Shown in pieces: positions 36,067 through 45,454 of a stretch of 64,000 nt of DNA. Numbering within the stretch: the first letter of the stretch is position 1; each line of letters starts with the position of its first letter. Location: NCBI RefSeq assembly GCF_963677315.1, contig NZ_OY781939.1, positions 868,001 to 932,000 on the forward strand. Direction: 5' to 3'. The notes beneath the pieces were generated by a model. It was not told where the DNA came from. It made no database searches and was given only the letters and a program-made list of their open reading frames with translations. This DNA is from an uncultured Sphaerochaeta sp. Lineage in GTDB: Bacteria > Spirochaetota > Spirochaetia > Sphaerochaetales > Sphaerochaetaceae. The position numbers were made by a program, and so were the translations under genes.

Positions 36067-36892
36067 AGACTCTGGAAAGCCTCTCATCCTTTGTTCCGGA
36101 TGGGAGGTCTGCATAGAGGAGGCTTGCAATACCAAGGCTCCTGCTGCTTTGTATGTTGTCCTTCCTGTCGTCAATGAAGAACGATTGCTCTGCAGAAACT
36201 CCTTCTGCTTCAAGTATGCTTGTATAGAACTGAATCGATGGCTTACTCAAACCCATCTCATGGGAGGCATAGGCTTTGTCGAACAATGCGAGCGCACCCA
36301 TTTCCTCAAGTATTTCCCAATGACTCAGGATGGTATTGCTTGCACATACTACCCGCTTCCCTTCTGAGCGCAACGATTGAATCAGGGAAACCACAGGGTC
36401 GTTGAACACTGGCTTGAACACATCGGCAAACGGATTACCCCGGACAGGTATCCCAAAGACATGCGTGATATGCTGCCAGTACTGCTCTTCAGAGACCACG
36501 CCTTCCATCAAGGGAAAATCGTAATGGAGATAATCAGCAATGAGTGCTTGTTTCTCGATTCCCAAGAGGCGGGAAATCTTCCCAAGCATTGAGATATTGT
36601 TCACTACCACATTGCCCATGTCGAAGAGGAAAAGCGTATGTTTGTTGCTGAGAACAGGGTCACAAGTTGCCAGCAAGGCTTCAATCTGCTGTGCTTCAAG
36701 ATGACCTTCCCACTCGAGCACTCCCATTCCCTTCGCTCTGGCTGCCTCGCGTGCAACAGCAGATCTGCTTATAAAGAGGTAATGGGAGAAGGAATCCTCC
36801 GGGGGTATGGCAACAACATAGTCCCTGAAAGGTTCCAGTACCGGAAATTCGGCCTCCCCCTCTTTCAGATCGGTACAGAGAAAATCATACAT
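36041..36892 (-). CDS. HAD-IA hydrolase with unusual N-terminal domain
   Basis: The product has 283 residues. From about residue 85 it is a normal HAD subfamily IA protein: LFDMGNVVV (motif I, DxG variant DMGN), SNTILS-type motif II, K in GLSKPS, and FFIDDRKDN (motif IV). The ~85 residues before it are not part of the fold. They include YLFISRSAVAREAARAKGMG, which resembles HAD motif IV without the acidic pair. The ATG at 36892 is preferred over the TTG at 36898. It is co-transcribed with sugar ABC permeases, so it may dephosphorylate a sugar phosphate. Confidence 0.8.
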   Translation of the reverse strand: MYDFLCTDLKEGEAEFPVLEPFRDYVVAIPPEDSFSHYLFISRSAVAREAARAKGMGVLEWEGHLEAQQIEALLATCDPVLSNKHTLFLFDMGNVVVNNISMLGKISRLLGIEKQALIADYLHYDFPLMEGVVSEEQYWQHITHVFGIPVRGNPFADVFKPVFNDPVVSLIQSLRSEGKRVVCASNTILSHWEILEEMGALALFDKAYASHEMGLSKPSIQFYTSILEAEGVSAEQSFFIDDRKDNIQSSRSLGIASLLYADLPSGTKDERLSRVFRGYLPRP

Positions 36893-36894
36893 AC

Positions 36895-37746
36895 TCAACC
36901 CTTCCTTGACTCATAGACTGCCGACCCACCAATGAAATACTTGGTCAAGGACATGAATAGTACAAACATGGGGATCGATGCAAGCAGGGCTGCAGCCATC
37001 ATTGCACCTTCATCGGTGTTACGTTCAAGCGCAAAGGAACTGATGTACTGTGGAATCGTCTTCATCTTCTCGCTCTGGCTCACCAAGAGCGGCCAGAGTA
37101 GATTATCCCACTGACTACGGAAGGAGAGAATGGAGAGCGTTGCGATAACCGGCATGCAGTTGGGAAGCACAATCCTCCAATAGATCCCGAACTCCCCCAT
37201 CCCATCAACACGCGCAGCGTCAAGGAATTCTGTGGGGAACGTGGTAAGGTACTGGCGCATCTGGAATACACCAAAGGCACTAACCAGGAAGGGAAGAATC
37301 AAACCGGTATAGGTATTCTGAATCCTGAGCATCATGACAACCATGTAAAGCGGGATCATGATCGCCTCGAAGGGAATCATCATGGTGGCCATGATCATGA
37401 TAAAGATGGTATTTCGTCCACGGAACCGGAATTTTGCCAAACCATATCCGGTGAGGCTCGCGATAAGGACGGTGGTAATGGCCACCGTAACACTCACGAA
37501 GAGCGAATTGGAGAGATTCCGTACAAATATGAATGTCTGGTCATTCCCAGCAACTGCCTTGATGAAGTTCTCACTGTTGAAGGATTCGGGAATCCATGAG
37601 AACGGCATACGCATGATCTGGGTCCGTTCCATCATGGATGCGCTGATCATGAAGATGATCGGAGTCAGGGTAAATAAAAGCATCAGAGTCAAGATCAGCC
37701 AGATGACGATGTTGTTGCCATGTATTTTCTTGGATATCTGCTTCAT
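36895..37746 (-). CDS. Sugar ABC transporter permease (MalG type)
   Basis: The product has 283 residues and six predicted membrane helices. The EAA loop for ATPase docking is EFLDAARVDGMGEFGIYWRI. It is the second permease of a CUT1-type sugar importer. It begins immediately after the stop of the first permease. No ATPase gene is in the operon, so a shared MsmX/MalK-like ATPase elsewhere is probably used. Confidence 0.92.
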   Translation of the reverse strand: MKQISKKIHGNNIVIWLILTLMLLFTLTPIIFMISASMMERTQIMRMPFSWIPESFNSENFIKAVAGNDQTFIFVRNLSNSLFVSVTVAITTVLIASLTGYGLAKFRFRGRNTIFIMIMATMMIPFEAIMIPLYMVVMMLRIQNTYTGLILPFLVSAFGVFQMRQYLTTFPTEFLDAARVDGMGEFGIYWRIVLPNCMPVIATLSILSFRSQWDNLLWPLLVSQSEKMKTIPQYISSFALERNTDEGAMMAAALLASIPMFVLFMSLTKYFIGGSAVYESRKG

Positions 37747-38679
37747 CTAGTACTCCACCTGTTCACTTTTGGTTGTATTGAACTGCAACAAGGTAAGCAA
37801 CAACATCAGGAGGAAGAGCACGACACTCATCGCGCTTGCCCTGCCAAGGTACTGTTGCTGGATACCGGTTACATAGATATTGAATGTGATTACATTGATC
37901 GGGGCACGTGGCGCACCGTTGGTGTACAGCATATACTGGGTGCTGAAAGTCTTCAGGCACTGCAACATTGCCATGACAGAGACCAATACCACCGTAGGCT
38001 TGAGCAGGGGAAGCGTGATACGCCAGAACACCTGGTTCTTGCTTGCCCCATCGATGGTTGCAGCTTCATAAATGGTTGGGGGGATGGAAGCCAAACCGGT
38101 GATGAAGAGAATGACAAAATAGCCTATGTATTTCCAGAAGTAGATTACCATGGTGGAGACCTGTTCCATGACAGGGTCCACAAGCCAACGGTGGTCGACT
38201 CCTGGGGTATTCATCAGGGCATTGACCCACTGGTTTCCCAATCCCCTTGGGTCAAAGATGATCATCCAGATGGTTGCAGCAACGACACTGGATAAGATGG
38301 CAGGGGTATAATATGCAATCTGCAGGAATTTCTTCGCCTTTCTACTTCCCAGATTGCTGATGAATACAGCAAGCAACAGGCTGATGATAAGCAGGGGGAT
38401 GAACGTACCGACTGTAAAGACCAATGTGGCCCTTAGGCTATTGAGAAACGAAAGTTCACTGGCTGCCCGGCTGGGATCGAAGAGCCTGATGTAGTTTCCC
38501 AAACCCAGGAAAGCCGGCGGAGCCTTGCTCAGTGCACGCTTATCGAAGAAACTGGTGTAAAAGGCGTTGATAATCGGATAAAAACTGAACAGAGAGAAAA
38601 AAAGCAGGGAGGGAACCACGAAGAAGAATCCCCACCGAGCCTGTTTTTTCTCGATGCCTCGGTATTTTTTCATACCCAT
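37747..38679 (-). CDS. Sugar ABC transporter permease (MalF type)
   Basis: The product has 310 residues and six predicted helices. The EAA loop is IYEAATIDGASKNQVFWRITLP. AGGAG precedes the ATG at 38679. It forms the CUT1 pore with the next gene and follows the binding-protein gene by 64 nt. Confidence 0.92.
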   Translation of the reverse strand: MGMKKYRGIEKKQARWGFFFVVPSLLFFSLFSFYPIINAFYTSFFDKRALSKAPPAFLGLGNYIRLFDPSRAASELSFLNSLRATLVFTVGTFIPLLIISLLLAVFISNLGSRKAKKFLQIAYYTPAILSSVVAATIWMIIFDPRGLGNQWVNALMNTPGVDHRWLVDPVMEQVSTMVIYFWKYIGYFVILFITGLASIPPTIYEAATIDGASKNQVFWRITLPLLKPTVVLVSVMAMLQCLKTFSTQYMLYTNGAPRAPINVITFNIYVTGIQQQYLGRASAMSVVLFLLMLLLTLLQFNTTKSEQVEY

Positions 38680-38743
38680 GAAGTACTCCTACAGATTGAT
38701 GTTCAAGGAATCGGCCCTGCCGGATGGCAGGACCGAGCATGGA

Positions 38744-40054
38744 TTACTGTTCGTCGACTATCTCTTGAACAGCGGAACGAAGGGTTGCCAGTGCCTTCTG
38801 GGGGCTGACTCCACTGAGCATGACCGACTCTACCGCATAGCGGATCTGGGTCTGGATCTCTGCTGAGTTTGCTCCGTAATAGATCATGTGGGAGCGGCCC
38901 ATGTCATTGATGAAGACATCACTGTAGGGCATATTCTTCAGGGTATCGCTTGCAAACAGTGCCTTGGTAGGCTGGATGATGTTTCCACCACGGGTGAGGT
39001 AATCCTCTCCATGGCTGAGCAGGAATCCTGCCAACTTCCAAGCTGCCTTCTGTACATTGGGATCACTGTCTGCATTCACCATGAAGAAGTGACCATAGTA
39101 GCATGCTGCCACATCACGAACGGCATCCTCGAACACAGGGTACGGGATTACCATCCACTCACCACTCTCAAAGAACTCAGGGTTGTCTTCGGCAATCCTT
39201 CCCTGCTGGTAAAGACCGCTGTGGGCCATTGCCATATCATTGTTATCCAAATCAAACAATTTGCGGGCATTCTTGTAGGTGGGGGAACCAAGATTACGTG
39301 CGGAGGGACCCCACTCCTGCATGTAGGTAAGTGCCTTGAGCCAAGCCTCATCACCAACAATAGCCTGCTTGCCATCGCTGCTGATAAGCTCTCCACCAAG
39401 CTGTTCAACCATGGGAACAAAGAACGTCAAATAGTAGGGATAGCGGAAGTCAAATCCACGACGGATGAGGATATCGCCGTCACGAATGACGAGCTTCTCA
39501 GAGACATCAGCCATCTCTTCCCATGTCTTGGGATAATCGGTCTCAGGGTTGAGCCCAGCATCGCGGAAGATCTTCTTGTTCACATAGATTGCCCAGTTGG
39601 TAAGTTCCAAGGGCAGGCCATAGACCTCTCCATTGACGGTAACGGTATCGAGTACTCCATCAACATAGGTATCCAACAGGTCTTCCTTGTCAGCATAGCC
39701 TGCTGCCTGGTAATCGACCGGTGCAACACGGTAGTTGGAGATGTATGCATACTGGTTTTCAATCGGAAGATTGAACATGTCAGGACCTTGGTTCGCGGCA
39801 AAAGCGGTCTGTACCAATTCAATCTGCTTTGCAGATGACTGGGTAGTTCTTACTACCGTAATATTCGGGTTCTGTGCCATGAATGCAGCGATCAGTTCAT
39901 TCTCCAAATCCGTACGAGCTGGATCCTCATGCGTCCAATACTGCACCGTTACTGGTGCATTCTCATCTACGACAGCTTCCTTCCCGCCTTGAGCAAACAA
40001 GGAGAAAGGAATCAGCAGTGCAGCCATCAATGCCAAAGCGATTGATCTTTTCAT
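38744..40054 (-). CDS. Sugar-binding protein of the CUT1 ABC importer
   Basis: The product has 436 residues. The signal peptide MKRSIALALMAALLIPFSLF is followed by AQGGKEA at the mature start. The same AQGGKEA occurs in the BMP protein at 57423-58529. There is no lipobox Cys, so the protein should be free in the periplasm. The fold is SBP family 1 (extracellular solute-binding). GAGGAGG precedes the ATG at 40054. The substrate is unknown; a mono- or oligosaccharide is likely. Confidence 0.92.
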   Translation of the reverse strand: MKRSIALALMAALLIPFSLFAQGGKEAVVDENAPVTVQYWTHEDPARTDLENELIAAFMAQNPNITVVRTTQSSAKQIELVQTAFAANQGPDMFNLPIENQYAYISNYRVAPVDYQAAGYADKEDLLDTYVDGVLDTVTVNGEVYGLPLELTNWAIYVNKKIFRDAGLNPETDYPKTWEEMADVSEKLVIRDGDILIRRGFDFRYPYYLTFFVPMVEQLGGELISSDGKQAIVGDEAWLKALTYMQEWGPSARNLGSPTYKNARKLFDLDNNDMAMAHSGLYQQGRIAEDNPEFFESGEWMVIPYPVFEDAVRDVAACYYGHFFMVNADSDPNVQKAAWKLAGFLLSHGEDYLTRGGNIIQPTKALFASDTLKNMPYSDVFINDMGRSHMIYYGANSAEIQTQIRYAVESVMLSGVSPQKALATLRSAVQEIVDEQ

Positions 40055-40083
40055 GTGTGACCTCCTCAAGTCTTACTGCTTTC

Positions 40084-40111
40084 AGTGTAGATGGATGGGG
40101 AAATTCCTCAA
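40084..40111 (-). promoter_or_regulatory. Promoter of the sugar ABC operon
   Basis: TTGAGG (40106-40111), 16-bp spacer, TACACT (40084-40089) on the minus strand, about 30 nt before the start of the binding-protein gene. YesN-type regulation is expected but no site was identified. Confidence 0.45.
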
Positions 40112-40206
40112 GAAAAAGGTTTTGCGTTTATAGAGACAGGTTTGAGGAGAGGAGATGAGTCGTATCAAGATTGATATAGAAATAAGAAAAAATGACACAA
40201 CCCCTG

Positions 40207-40584
40207 CTATGAGAAGTCTTTTTTCACCGAGCGCAAATAGCTAGCCAGTTTCTCCATCGTCTCGCTGGAGATGTCGTGCTCGATTAAGCAAGCATCCTGT
40301 TCTGCAATGACAGGGTCCACACCCAGTACTTCCTGGAAGAAACTGGTAAGGGTTTTGTGCCTGAAATAGACCTGGGAAGCTTTCAGTCTCCCCTTTTCTG
40401 TCAGGTGAATATCCCCATAGGTCTCCTGCTTCACATAACCGTCGGCAGAGAGTACCTTCATCGCACGGTTTACGCTCGGCTTTGAGACACCAAGACGGAG
40501 GGCAACATCGGTCGTCCTAACCTTTTCGTGTTGTTCACTGAGTGCCAAAACAGCCTCAAGATAATCTTCCCCTGACTTCTGCAT
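40207..40584 (-). CDS. DtxR/MntR-family metal-dependent repressor
   Basis: The product has 125 residues. The N-terminal winged helix (TTDVALRLGVSKPSVNRAMKVL) and the dimerisation/metal-binding part (CLIEHDISSETMEKLASYL) match the DtxR family. The third SH3-like domain is missing, as in MntR-like members. It is divergent from feoAB, so Fe(II) or Mn(II) control of the iron importer is likely. A partial palindrome GTATCATGCATAC (40594-40606) lies 10 nt before its start and may be an operator. Confidence 0.85.
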   Translation of the reverse strand: MQKSGEDYLEAVLALSEQHEKVRTTDVALRLGVSKPSVNRAMKVLSADGYVKQETYGDIHLTEKGRLKASQVYFRHKTLTSFFQEVLGVDPVIAEQDACLIEHDISSETMEKLASYLRSVKKDFS

Positions 40585-40682
40585 GCCTAGATAGTATCAT
40601 GCATACAGAATTTTGTCATCGCAGATTATATATCTTGACACAGATGTTTGATATGGCTAACTTATAGGTGAGGATGAATACG

Positions 40683-40907
40683 ATGCAAATGACGATGGAC
40701 GAATTGACCGTAGGACAGAGAGGGGCTGTAAAAGCAATCCACGCCCCAAAACAGCTTAAGCGACGACTGATGGATATGGGATTCACCAAAGGTGTAGATA
40801 TCGAGGTTGTCAAGCTGGCTCCGATGGGAGACCCCATCGAGGTATCCGTTCGAGGATACAATCTCTGCTTGAGAAGAGCAGAAGCACGCAAGATTGAACT
40901 GAGATAG
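40683..40907 (+). CDS. feoA: Ferrous iron transport protein A
   Basis: A 74-residue SH3-like cytosolic protein. LKRRLMDMGFTKGVDIEVVK is the signature segment and RRAEARKIEL the end. FeoA assists FeoB. The ATG at 40683 has AGG 9 nt upstream; an upstream GTG at 40668 or ATG at 40674 is possible. A strong -35 TTGACA (40635-40640) lies upstream, but the -10 is unclear. It is 3 nt from feoB. Confidence 0.93.
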   Translation: MQMTMDELTVGQRGAVKAIHAPKQLKRRLMDMGFTKGVDIEVVKLAPMGDPIEVSVRGYNLCLRRAEARKIELR

Positions 40908-40910
40908 CCT

Positions 40911-42872
40911 ATGCAAACCATTGCCCTCATCGGGAATCCCAACTCAGGGAAGACAACCCTGTTCAATGCATTGACGGGAACCAGTGCCTATGTGGGCAAC
41001 TGGCCTGGTGTTACCGTGGAAAAGAAGGAAGGTATGGTGGGCGGCCATACTATTTTGGACCTCCCCGGCATCTATTCGCTCTCACCTTACAGCCCAGAAG
41101 AAAAACTTTCACGACGATATATTCTTGATGAACAGCCGGATCTCATCATTGATGTCATTGATGCAACCAACCTGGAGCGGAGTCTCTACCTGACCACCCA
41201 GCTTGCCGAACTGGGCCGCCCACTCTTGCTTGTACTCAATATGGCGGACCTTCTGGAAAAGGAAGGGATCAAGATCGATGCCAAACGTCTCAGCCAGATG
41301 ACCGGATCCCCAGTGGTGACTGTCTCAGCGAGCAGGGGAACCGGAATCGATGAACTGAAAGAGGCAATTGAACATAGCCTGAGAGAGAAACATGCTGCGC
41401 TCTGCCCGCTCTTTTCCAACTTCATAGAACGTTATATCTCGCATATCATCGAGGATGACTACCTCCATGCAATACCGAAAGGAAGGCAGATGCGATGGGC
41501 AGCCATCAAGCTTATTGAGGAGGATGAACTCTTTCTCTCTTCCATGCCTCCCATTCCCGAAGCATTTAATACATATCTTAGCGAGGTACGCGCTGAACTG
41601 GTTGCCCACTATGATGACGACCCGGAGGCGATCATCATCGATCAGCGCTACAAGGTAGCCGAGCATATCGCCAAGGATTGTCAAATCCGGAGACAGAAAG
41701 AAAAGTCTTTCAATTTTGATTCCATTGCAACCAATCGGGTAGCAGCTATTCCTCTGTTCATATTGATCATGGGTGCAGTCTTCTATCTTTCCATTGGTCT
41801 GGTTGGAGGATACACCACCCCCATTCTGGAAAATCTCTTTGGATACCTTGGTGAGCAGGTGCTCACCTTGTCAGAGACGTTGGGTGTACACCCCTTGCTT
41901 TCAGGAATACTCGTCGATGGTATCATTGCAGGGGTTGGGGCGGTACTGACCTTTGTTCCCCAGCTATTTGTACTCTTTCTCCTTCTTTCCATCTTGGAAG
42001 ATTGCGGGTATATGGCACGGATTGCCTTTATCATGGATAGGATGATGCGCACCCTGGGGCTTTCAGGCAAGTCCATCATACCCTTGGTGATTGGGACCGG
42101 TTGTTCAGTACCGGCAATTATGAGCAGCAGGACAATCGAGCACCAGAAACAGCGGGAACTCACGGTCATTGTAACCCCATTCATCCCCTGTGGTGCAAAG
42201 ATGCCGGTTTTTGCTCTCATGCTCACCTACTTTTTCCCTGGTCAGTGGTACATCGCCCCCATGATCTACCTGCTTGGTATTGTCGCGGTCATTGTTACAG
42301 GATTGCTTGCACGGGCAATCGACAAGCATAAGGAAACCAATGCCTTCATTCTTGAGCTACCCCGCTACCAATTACCTACGGTCAGGAATGTCTGGCTCCA
42401 GACCAAGGAGCGCACCCTGGGATTCATACAGAAGGCTGGAACCATCATTTTACTCTCCTCTGTGATTATCTATCTGCTCTCCTCGTACTCCTTTACTTTC
42501 CAGTTGGTTGATGCAGAGTCAAGCATGCTTGCTATCATGGGGCGGGTCATTGCTCCTCTGTTTGCCCCACTGGGATTTGGGTTCTGGCAGGCAAGTGTTG
42601 CCCTATTGACGGGAATCGCTGCCAAGGAGACTATTGTCAGTACACTGAGCGTAACCATCGGGACTGCCAATCTGGGATCTTTCTTCACTCCTGACTCCGC
42701 TCTCTCCTATATGACTTTCATTCTGCTTTCCTCTCCTTGTATTGCCGCCATTGGTGCAATGTTCAAGGAACTGGGAAGCAAGAGAAAACTTCTGTACGCC
42801 CTGCTGTGGCAGACAGGATTCGCCTATCTATCAGCACTCTTGGTTCGTTACATGGTGCTGCTTCTGATATAA
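40911..42872 (+). CDS. feoB: Ferrous iron transporter B
   Basis: A 653-residue Fe(II) importer with an N-terminal G-protein domain: G1 GNPNSGKT (8-15), G3 DLPG (50-53), G4 NMAD (110-113) and G5 SASRGTG. The transmembrane Gate regions with conserved Cys (GTGCSVPA, PCGAKMPVF) follow. Length is normal for the shorter class. Fe(II) uptake fits an anaerobe. Confidence 0.96.
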   Translation: MQTIALIGNPNSGKTTLFNALTGTSAYVGNWPGVTVEKKEGMVGGHTILDLPGIYSLSPYSPEEKLSRRYILDEQPDLIIDVIDATNLERSLYLTTQLAELGRPLLLVLNMADLLEKEGIKIDAKRLSQMTGSPVVTVSASRGTGIDELKEAIEHSLREKHAALCPLFSNFIERYISHIIEDDYLHAIPKGRQMRWAAIKLIEEDELFLSSMPPIPEAFNTYLSEVRAELVAHYDDDPEAIIIDQRYKVAEHIAKDCQIRRQKEKSFNFDSIATNRVAAIPLFILIMGAVFYLSIGLVGGYTTPILENLFGYLGEQVLTLSETLGVHPLLSGILVDGIIAGVGAVLTFVPQLFVLFLLLSILEDCGYMARIAFIMDRMMRTLGLSGKSIIPLVIGTGCSVPAIMSSRTIEHQKQRELTVIVTPFIPCGAKMPVFALMLTYFFPGQWYIAPMIYLLGIVAVIVTGLLARAIDKHKETNAFILELPRYQLPTVRNVWLQTKERTLGFIQKAGTIILLSSVIIYLLSSYSFTFQLVDAESSMLAIMGRVIAPLFAPLGFGFWQASVALLTGIAAKETIVSTLSVTIGTANLGSFFTPDSALSYMTFILLSSPCIAAIGAMFKELGSKRKLLYALLWQTGFAYLSALLVRYMVLLLI

Positions 42873-42882
42873 AGGAATGCTT

Positions 42883-43062
42883 ATGACTACGATTATCGCT
42901 AATGTGGTTGTTGCAGCTTTGATCATCTCCCTGGTTGCATACGCTATTGCAACCCTTACAAAGCAGAGCAAGGAGGAGAGTTGTGCCTCTTGCTCACCAA
43001 AAAAAGGAAGTGCTTGCAAGGGGTGTCAGTTCGCTGACCATTGCAATAAAACTATTCATTAA
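42883..43062 (+). CDS. FeoB-associated Cys-rich membrane protein
   Basis: A 59-residue protein with one N-terminal membrane helix and a Cys-rich tail (CASCSPKKGSACKGCQFADHC). Such peptides regularly follow feoB and may handle Fe-S or Fe(II) at the cytosolic face. The ATG at 42883 is preferred over 42877 (AAAGGA, 6-nt gap). Confidence 0.88.
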   Translation: MTTIIANVVVAALIISLVAYAIATLTKQSKEESCASCSPKKGSACKGCQFADHCNKTIH

Positions 43063-43160
43063 CTGAATATTTATGCAGTAAGTCTGGATATTTCCCCTCT
43101 TTTTCGTTACACTCTCCACTAACACCCAGAACGGGTAGTATTGTTTGAGGAGAGATAGAA

Positions 43161-43976
43161 ATGAAACGAAGCATTGTTGTACTGTTGTCACTATTATTGG
43201 TTTCGGTCAGCCTTTTCGCTGCAGGGACCAAGGAACAAGCACCCGGTGTTGATAATTCCCTTCAGAAAATCATGGACAAGGGCGTACTCGTAATGGGTCT
43301 CGATGACAACTTCCCTCCCATGGGTTTCCGTGATGAGAAAGGTGAACTGGTGGGTTTTGATGTAGATTTGGCCAAGGAAGCTATGAAGCGCCTCGGTGTT
43401 GAGCTCAAGCTCCAGGCAATCGATTGGAATGCCAAGGAACAGGAACTGAATACCGGAAACATTGACTGTATCTGGAATGGTTTCACCATCACTCCTGAGC
43501 GTCAGGAAGCCATGACCTTTACCCCTCCCTATATCCACAATGCCCAGGTTGTTGTAGTGAGGGATGACAGCCCTTACACCACACTTGCCTCCCTCAGTGG
43601 AAAAACCGTGGGATACCAGGCTGGATCATCAGCTTCAAATGCAATCGACGACACTCCCGAGTTCAAGCAGTCCGTAAAGAGCTTTGTTGAGTTCAAGGAA
43701 AACCTTACCGGTTTGATGGATCTTGAGATTGGAGGTATTGATGCACTCGTGGTTGATGTCACTGTTGCAGAGGACAACATCAAGCGCAGTGGAAAACCCT
43801 TCAGAATCCTCGAGGAGGAACTTGCTCCCGAAGACTATGGTATTGGATTCCGCAAGGGTGAACAGAAGCTTGCAGACGCAGTATGGCAGCAGCTTGAGGC
43901 AATGGCCGCAGACGGTACACTTGCAAAAATCTCCACCGATTGGTTCGGTAGTGATATTACTGTTGTAGCAAAATAA
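43161..43976 (+). CDS. Polar amino acid ABC binding protein (SBP family 3)
   Basis: The product has 271 residues. A signal peptide ends at AAGTKEQ. The SBP_3 fold is clear from PMGFRDEKGELVGFDVDLAK, NTGNIDCIWNGFTITPER and DYGIGF. It should capture a polar amino acid such as glutamine or cystine in the periplasm. GAGGAG precedes the ATG. A terminator lies between it and the permease, so it is probably made in excess over the membrane parts. Confidence 0.93.
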   Translation: MKRSIVVLLSLLLVSVSLFAAGTKEQAPGVDNSLQKIMDKGVLVMGLDDNFPPMGFRDEKGELVGFDVDLAKEAMKRLGVELKLQAIDWNAKEQELNTGNIDCIWNGFTITPERQEAMTFTPPYIHNAQVVVVRDDSPYTTLASLSGKTVGYQAGSSASNAIDDTPEFKQSVKSFVEFKENLTGLMDLEIGGIDALVVDVTVAEDNIKRSGKPFRILEEELAPEDYGIGFRKGEQKLADAVWQQLEAMAADGTLAKISTDWFGSDITVVAK

Positions 43977-43992
43977 CGAAACCGTTATGATT

Positions 43993-44022
43993 ACGGGGAG
44001 CTTGGCTCCCCGTTTTCTTTTT
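43993..44022 (+). terminator. Intra-operon attenuating terminator
   Basis: ACGGGGAGC (43993-44001) pairs with GCTCCCCGT (44005-44013) over 9 bp with a 3-nt loop, followed by TTTTCTTTTTTT. It lies between the binding-protein and permease genes and should let only part of the transcripts through. Confidence 0.85.
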
Positions 44023-44050
44023 TTCAACACCTTATCTCTAGGAGACACCG

Positions 44051-44686
44051 ATGGGAAACCTCTTAATGCAGATGCTGGTTGCCACGATGACCAGTTTGAA
44101 GATATTCGGCCTTACCCTGCTATTCTCCCTCCCCCTGGGTATGTTGGTTGCCAAAGGCAGGATGTCGAAAAACCCAATCATTTCGAACGTGGTAAATGTG
44201 TACATCATGATCATGAGGGGCACTCCCTTGATCCTCCAACTCTTGTTTGTTTACTTTGCCCCCTACTACATCTTCGGCTCTTCGTATGACCGTTTCACTG
44301 CTGTTATTGTAGGCTATACCATCAACTATGCAGCGTATTTTGCCGAGATCTACCGTGGTGGAATCCAATCGATCCCCGTCGGGCAGTATGAGGCTTCCTT
44401 GGTTCTTGGTTTCTCCAAGGCTCATACATTCACCCATGTGATTGCCCCTCAGGTAGTCAAACGAATTATCCCTGCAATGGGGAACGAAGTAATCACCCTG
44501 GTAAAAGATACTGCGCTTGCTCAGACTATCGGGGTTGCAGAACTGTTCAGGGTTGCCCAGAACGCCTCAGCAAGGGAGTTCTCGACCATGCCCATCTTCA
44601 TTGCCGGAGTTTTTTACTTCTTGATGAATGCGGTAGTCTCCCGTTCATTCGACTTGCTTGAGAGAAAGCTCAACTACTACCGCTAG
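44051..44686 (+). CDS. Polar amino acid ABC permease
   Basis: A 211-residue HisM/GlnP-type permease. RGTPLILQLLFVYFAP is the family N-terminal signature and the EAA loop lies in YEASLVLGFSKAHTFTHVIAPQ. It probably works as a homodimer, as only one permease is encoded. It sits 9 nt before the ATPase gene. Confidence 0.92.
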   Translation: MGNLLMQMLVATMTSLKIFGLTLLFSLPLGMLVAKGRMSKNPIISNVVNVYIMIMRGTPLILQLLFVYFAPYYIFGSSYDRFTAVIVGYTINYAAYFAEIYRGGIQSIPVGQYEASLVLGFSKAHTFTHVIAPQVVKRIIPAMGNEVITLVKDTALAQTIGVAELFRVAQNASAREFSTMPIFIAGVFYFLMNAVVSRSFDLLERKLNYYR

Positions 44687-44695
44687 GAGAGGAAG

Positions 44696-45454
44696 ATGGA
44701 AATCATAACCGTAGAAAACCTACAGAAATCATTCGATGGACTTGGGGTACTCAAGGGGATCTCATTCACCCTGAACGAGGGTGAGGTCCTTTCCATCATT
44801 GGACCTTCTGGTAGCGGGAAGAGCACCCTGCTGCGTTGCCTTACACAACTTGAACCCGTTGATGGGGGAACCATCAATGTATGTGGTGAGACCATGGTCA
44901 CGTCAACCAAGGATGGCGTTGTCTCCTATGCTGACAAGCAAACGCTTCGATCGGTGAGACTCAATCTTGGCCTCGTGTTCCAAAACTTCAACCTCTTCCC
45001 CCATATGAGTGTGATGAGAAACATTACAGAGCCCCAGATGCATGTGCTCAAGCGCAGCAAGAAGGAAGCAGAAGAGGTAGGGAGAGAGCTCTTGAGGAAA
45101 ATGGGATTGGAAGAGAAGGAGAAGGCATATCCCAACCAACTCTCCGGTGGACAGCAACAGCGGGTATCCATCGCTCGTGCGTTGGCACTCAACCCCACTG
45201 TTTTATGTTTTGATGAACCCACCAGTGCACTCGACCCTGAACTGACTGGGGAAATTCTCCGTGTTATCAAAGATCTGGCAAAGGAAAAGATGACCATGAT
45301 TGTGGTAACCCATGAGATGGCCTTTGCAAGGGACATCTCCGATCGCATCATCTTCATGGATGATGGTCTTATTGTTGAAGAAGGGAATCCGGAAGAGTTG
45401 TTCAATAATCCAAAGAATCCCAGAACGCAGAAGTTCCTCAACCGTTACGAGTAA
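44696..45454 (+). CDS. Polar amino acid ABC ATPase
   Basis: A 252-residue GlnQ-type ATPase: Walker [10 protein letters not shown], signature LSGGQQQR, Walker [15 protein letters not shown], switch H in THEMA. It completes the importer. The 3' end overlaps the convergent deacylase gene by 10 nt. Confidence 0.95.
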   Translation: MEIITVENLQKSFDGLGVLKGISFTLNEGEVLSIIGPSGSGKSTLLRCLTQLEPVDGGTINVCGETMVTSTKDGVVSYADKQTLRSVRLNLGLVFQNFNLFPHMSVMRNITEPQMHVLKRSKKEAEEVGRELLRKMGLEEKEKAYPNQLSGGQQQRVSIARALALNPTVLCFDEPTSALDPELTGEILRVIKDLAKEKMTMIVVTHEMAFARDISDRIIFMDDGLIVEEGNPEELFNNPKNPRTQKFLNRYE

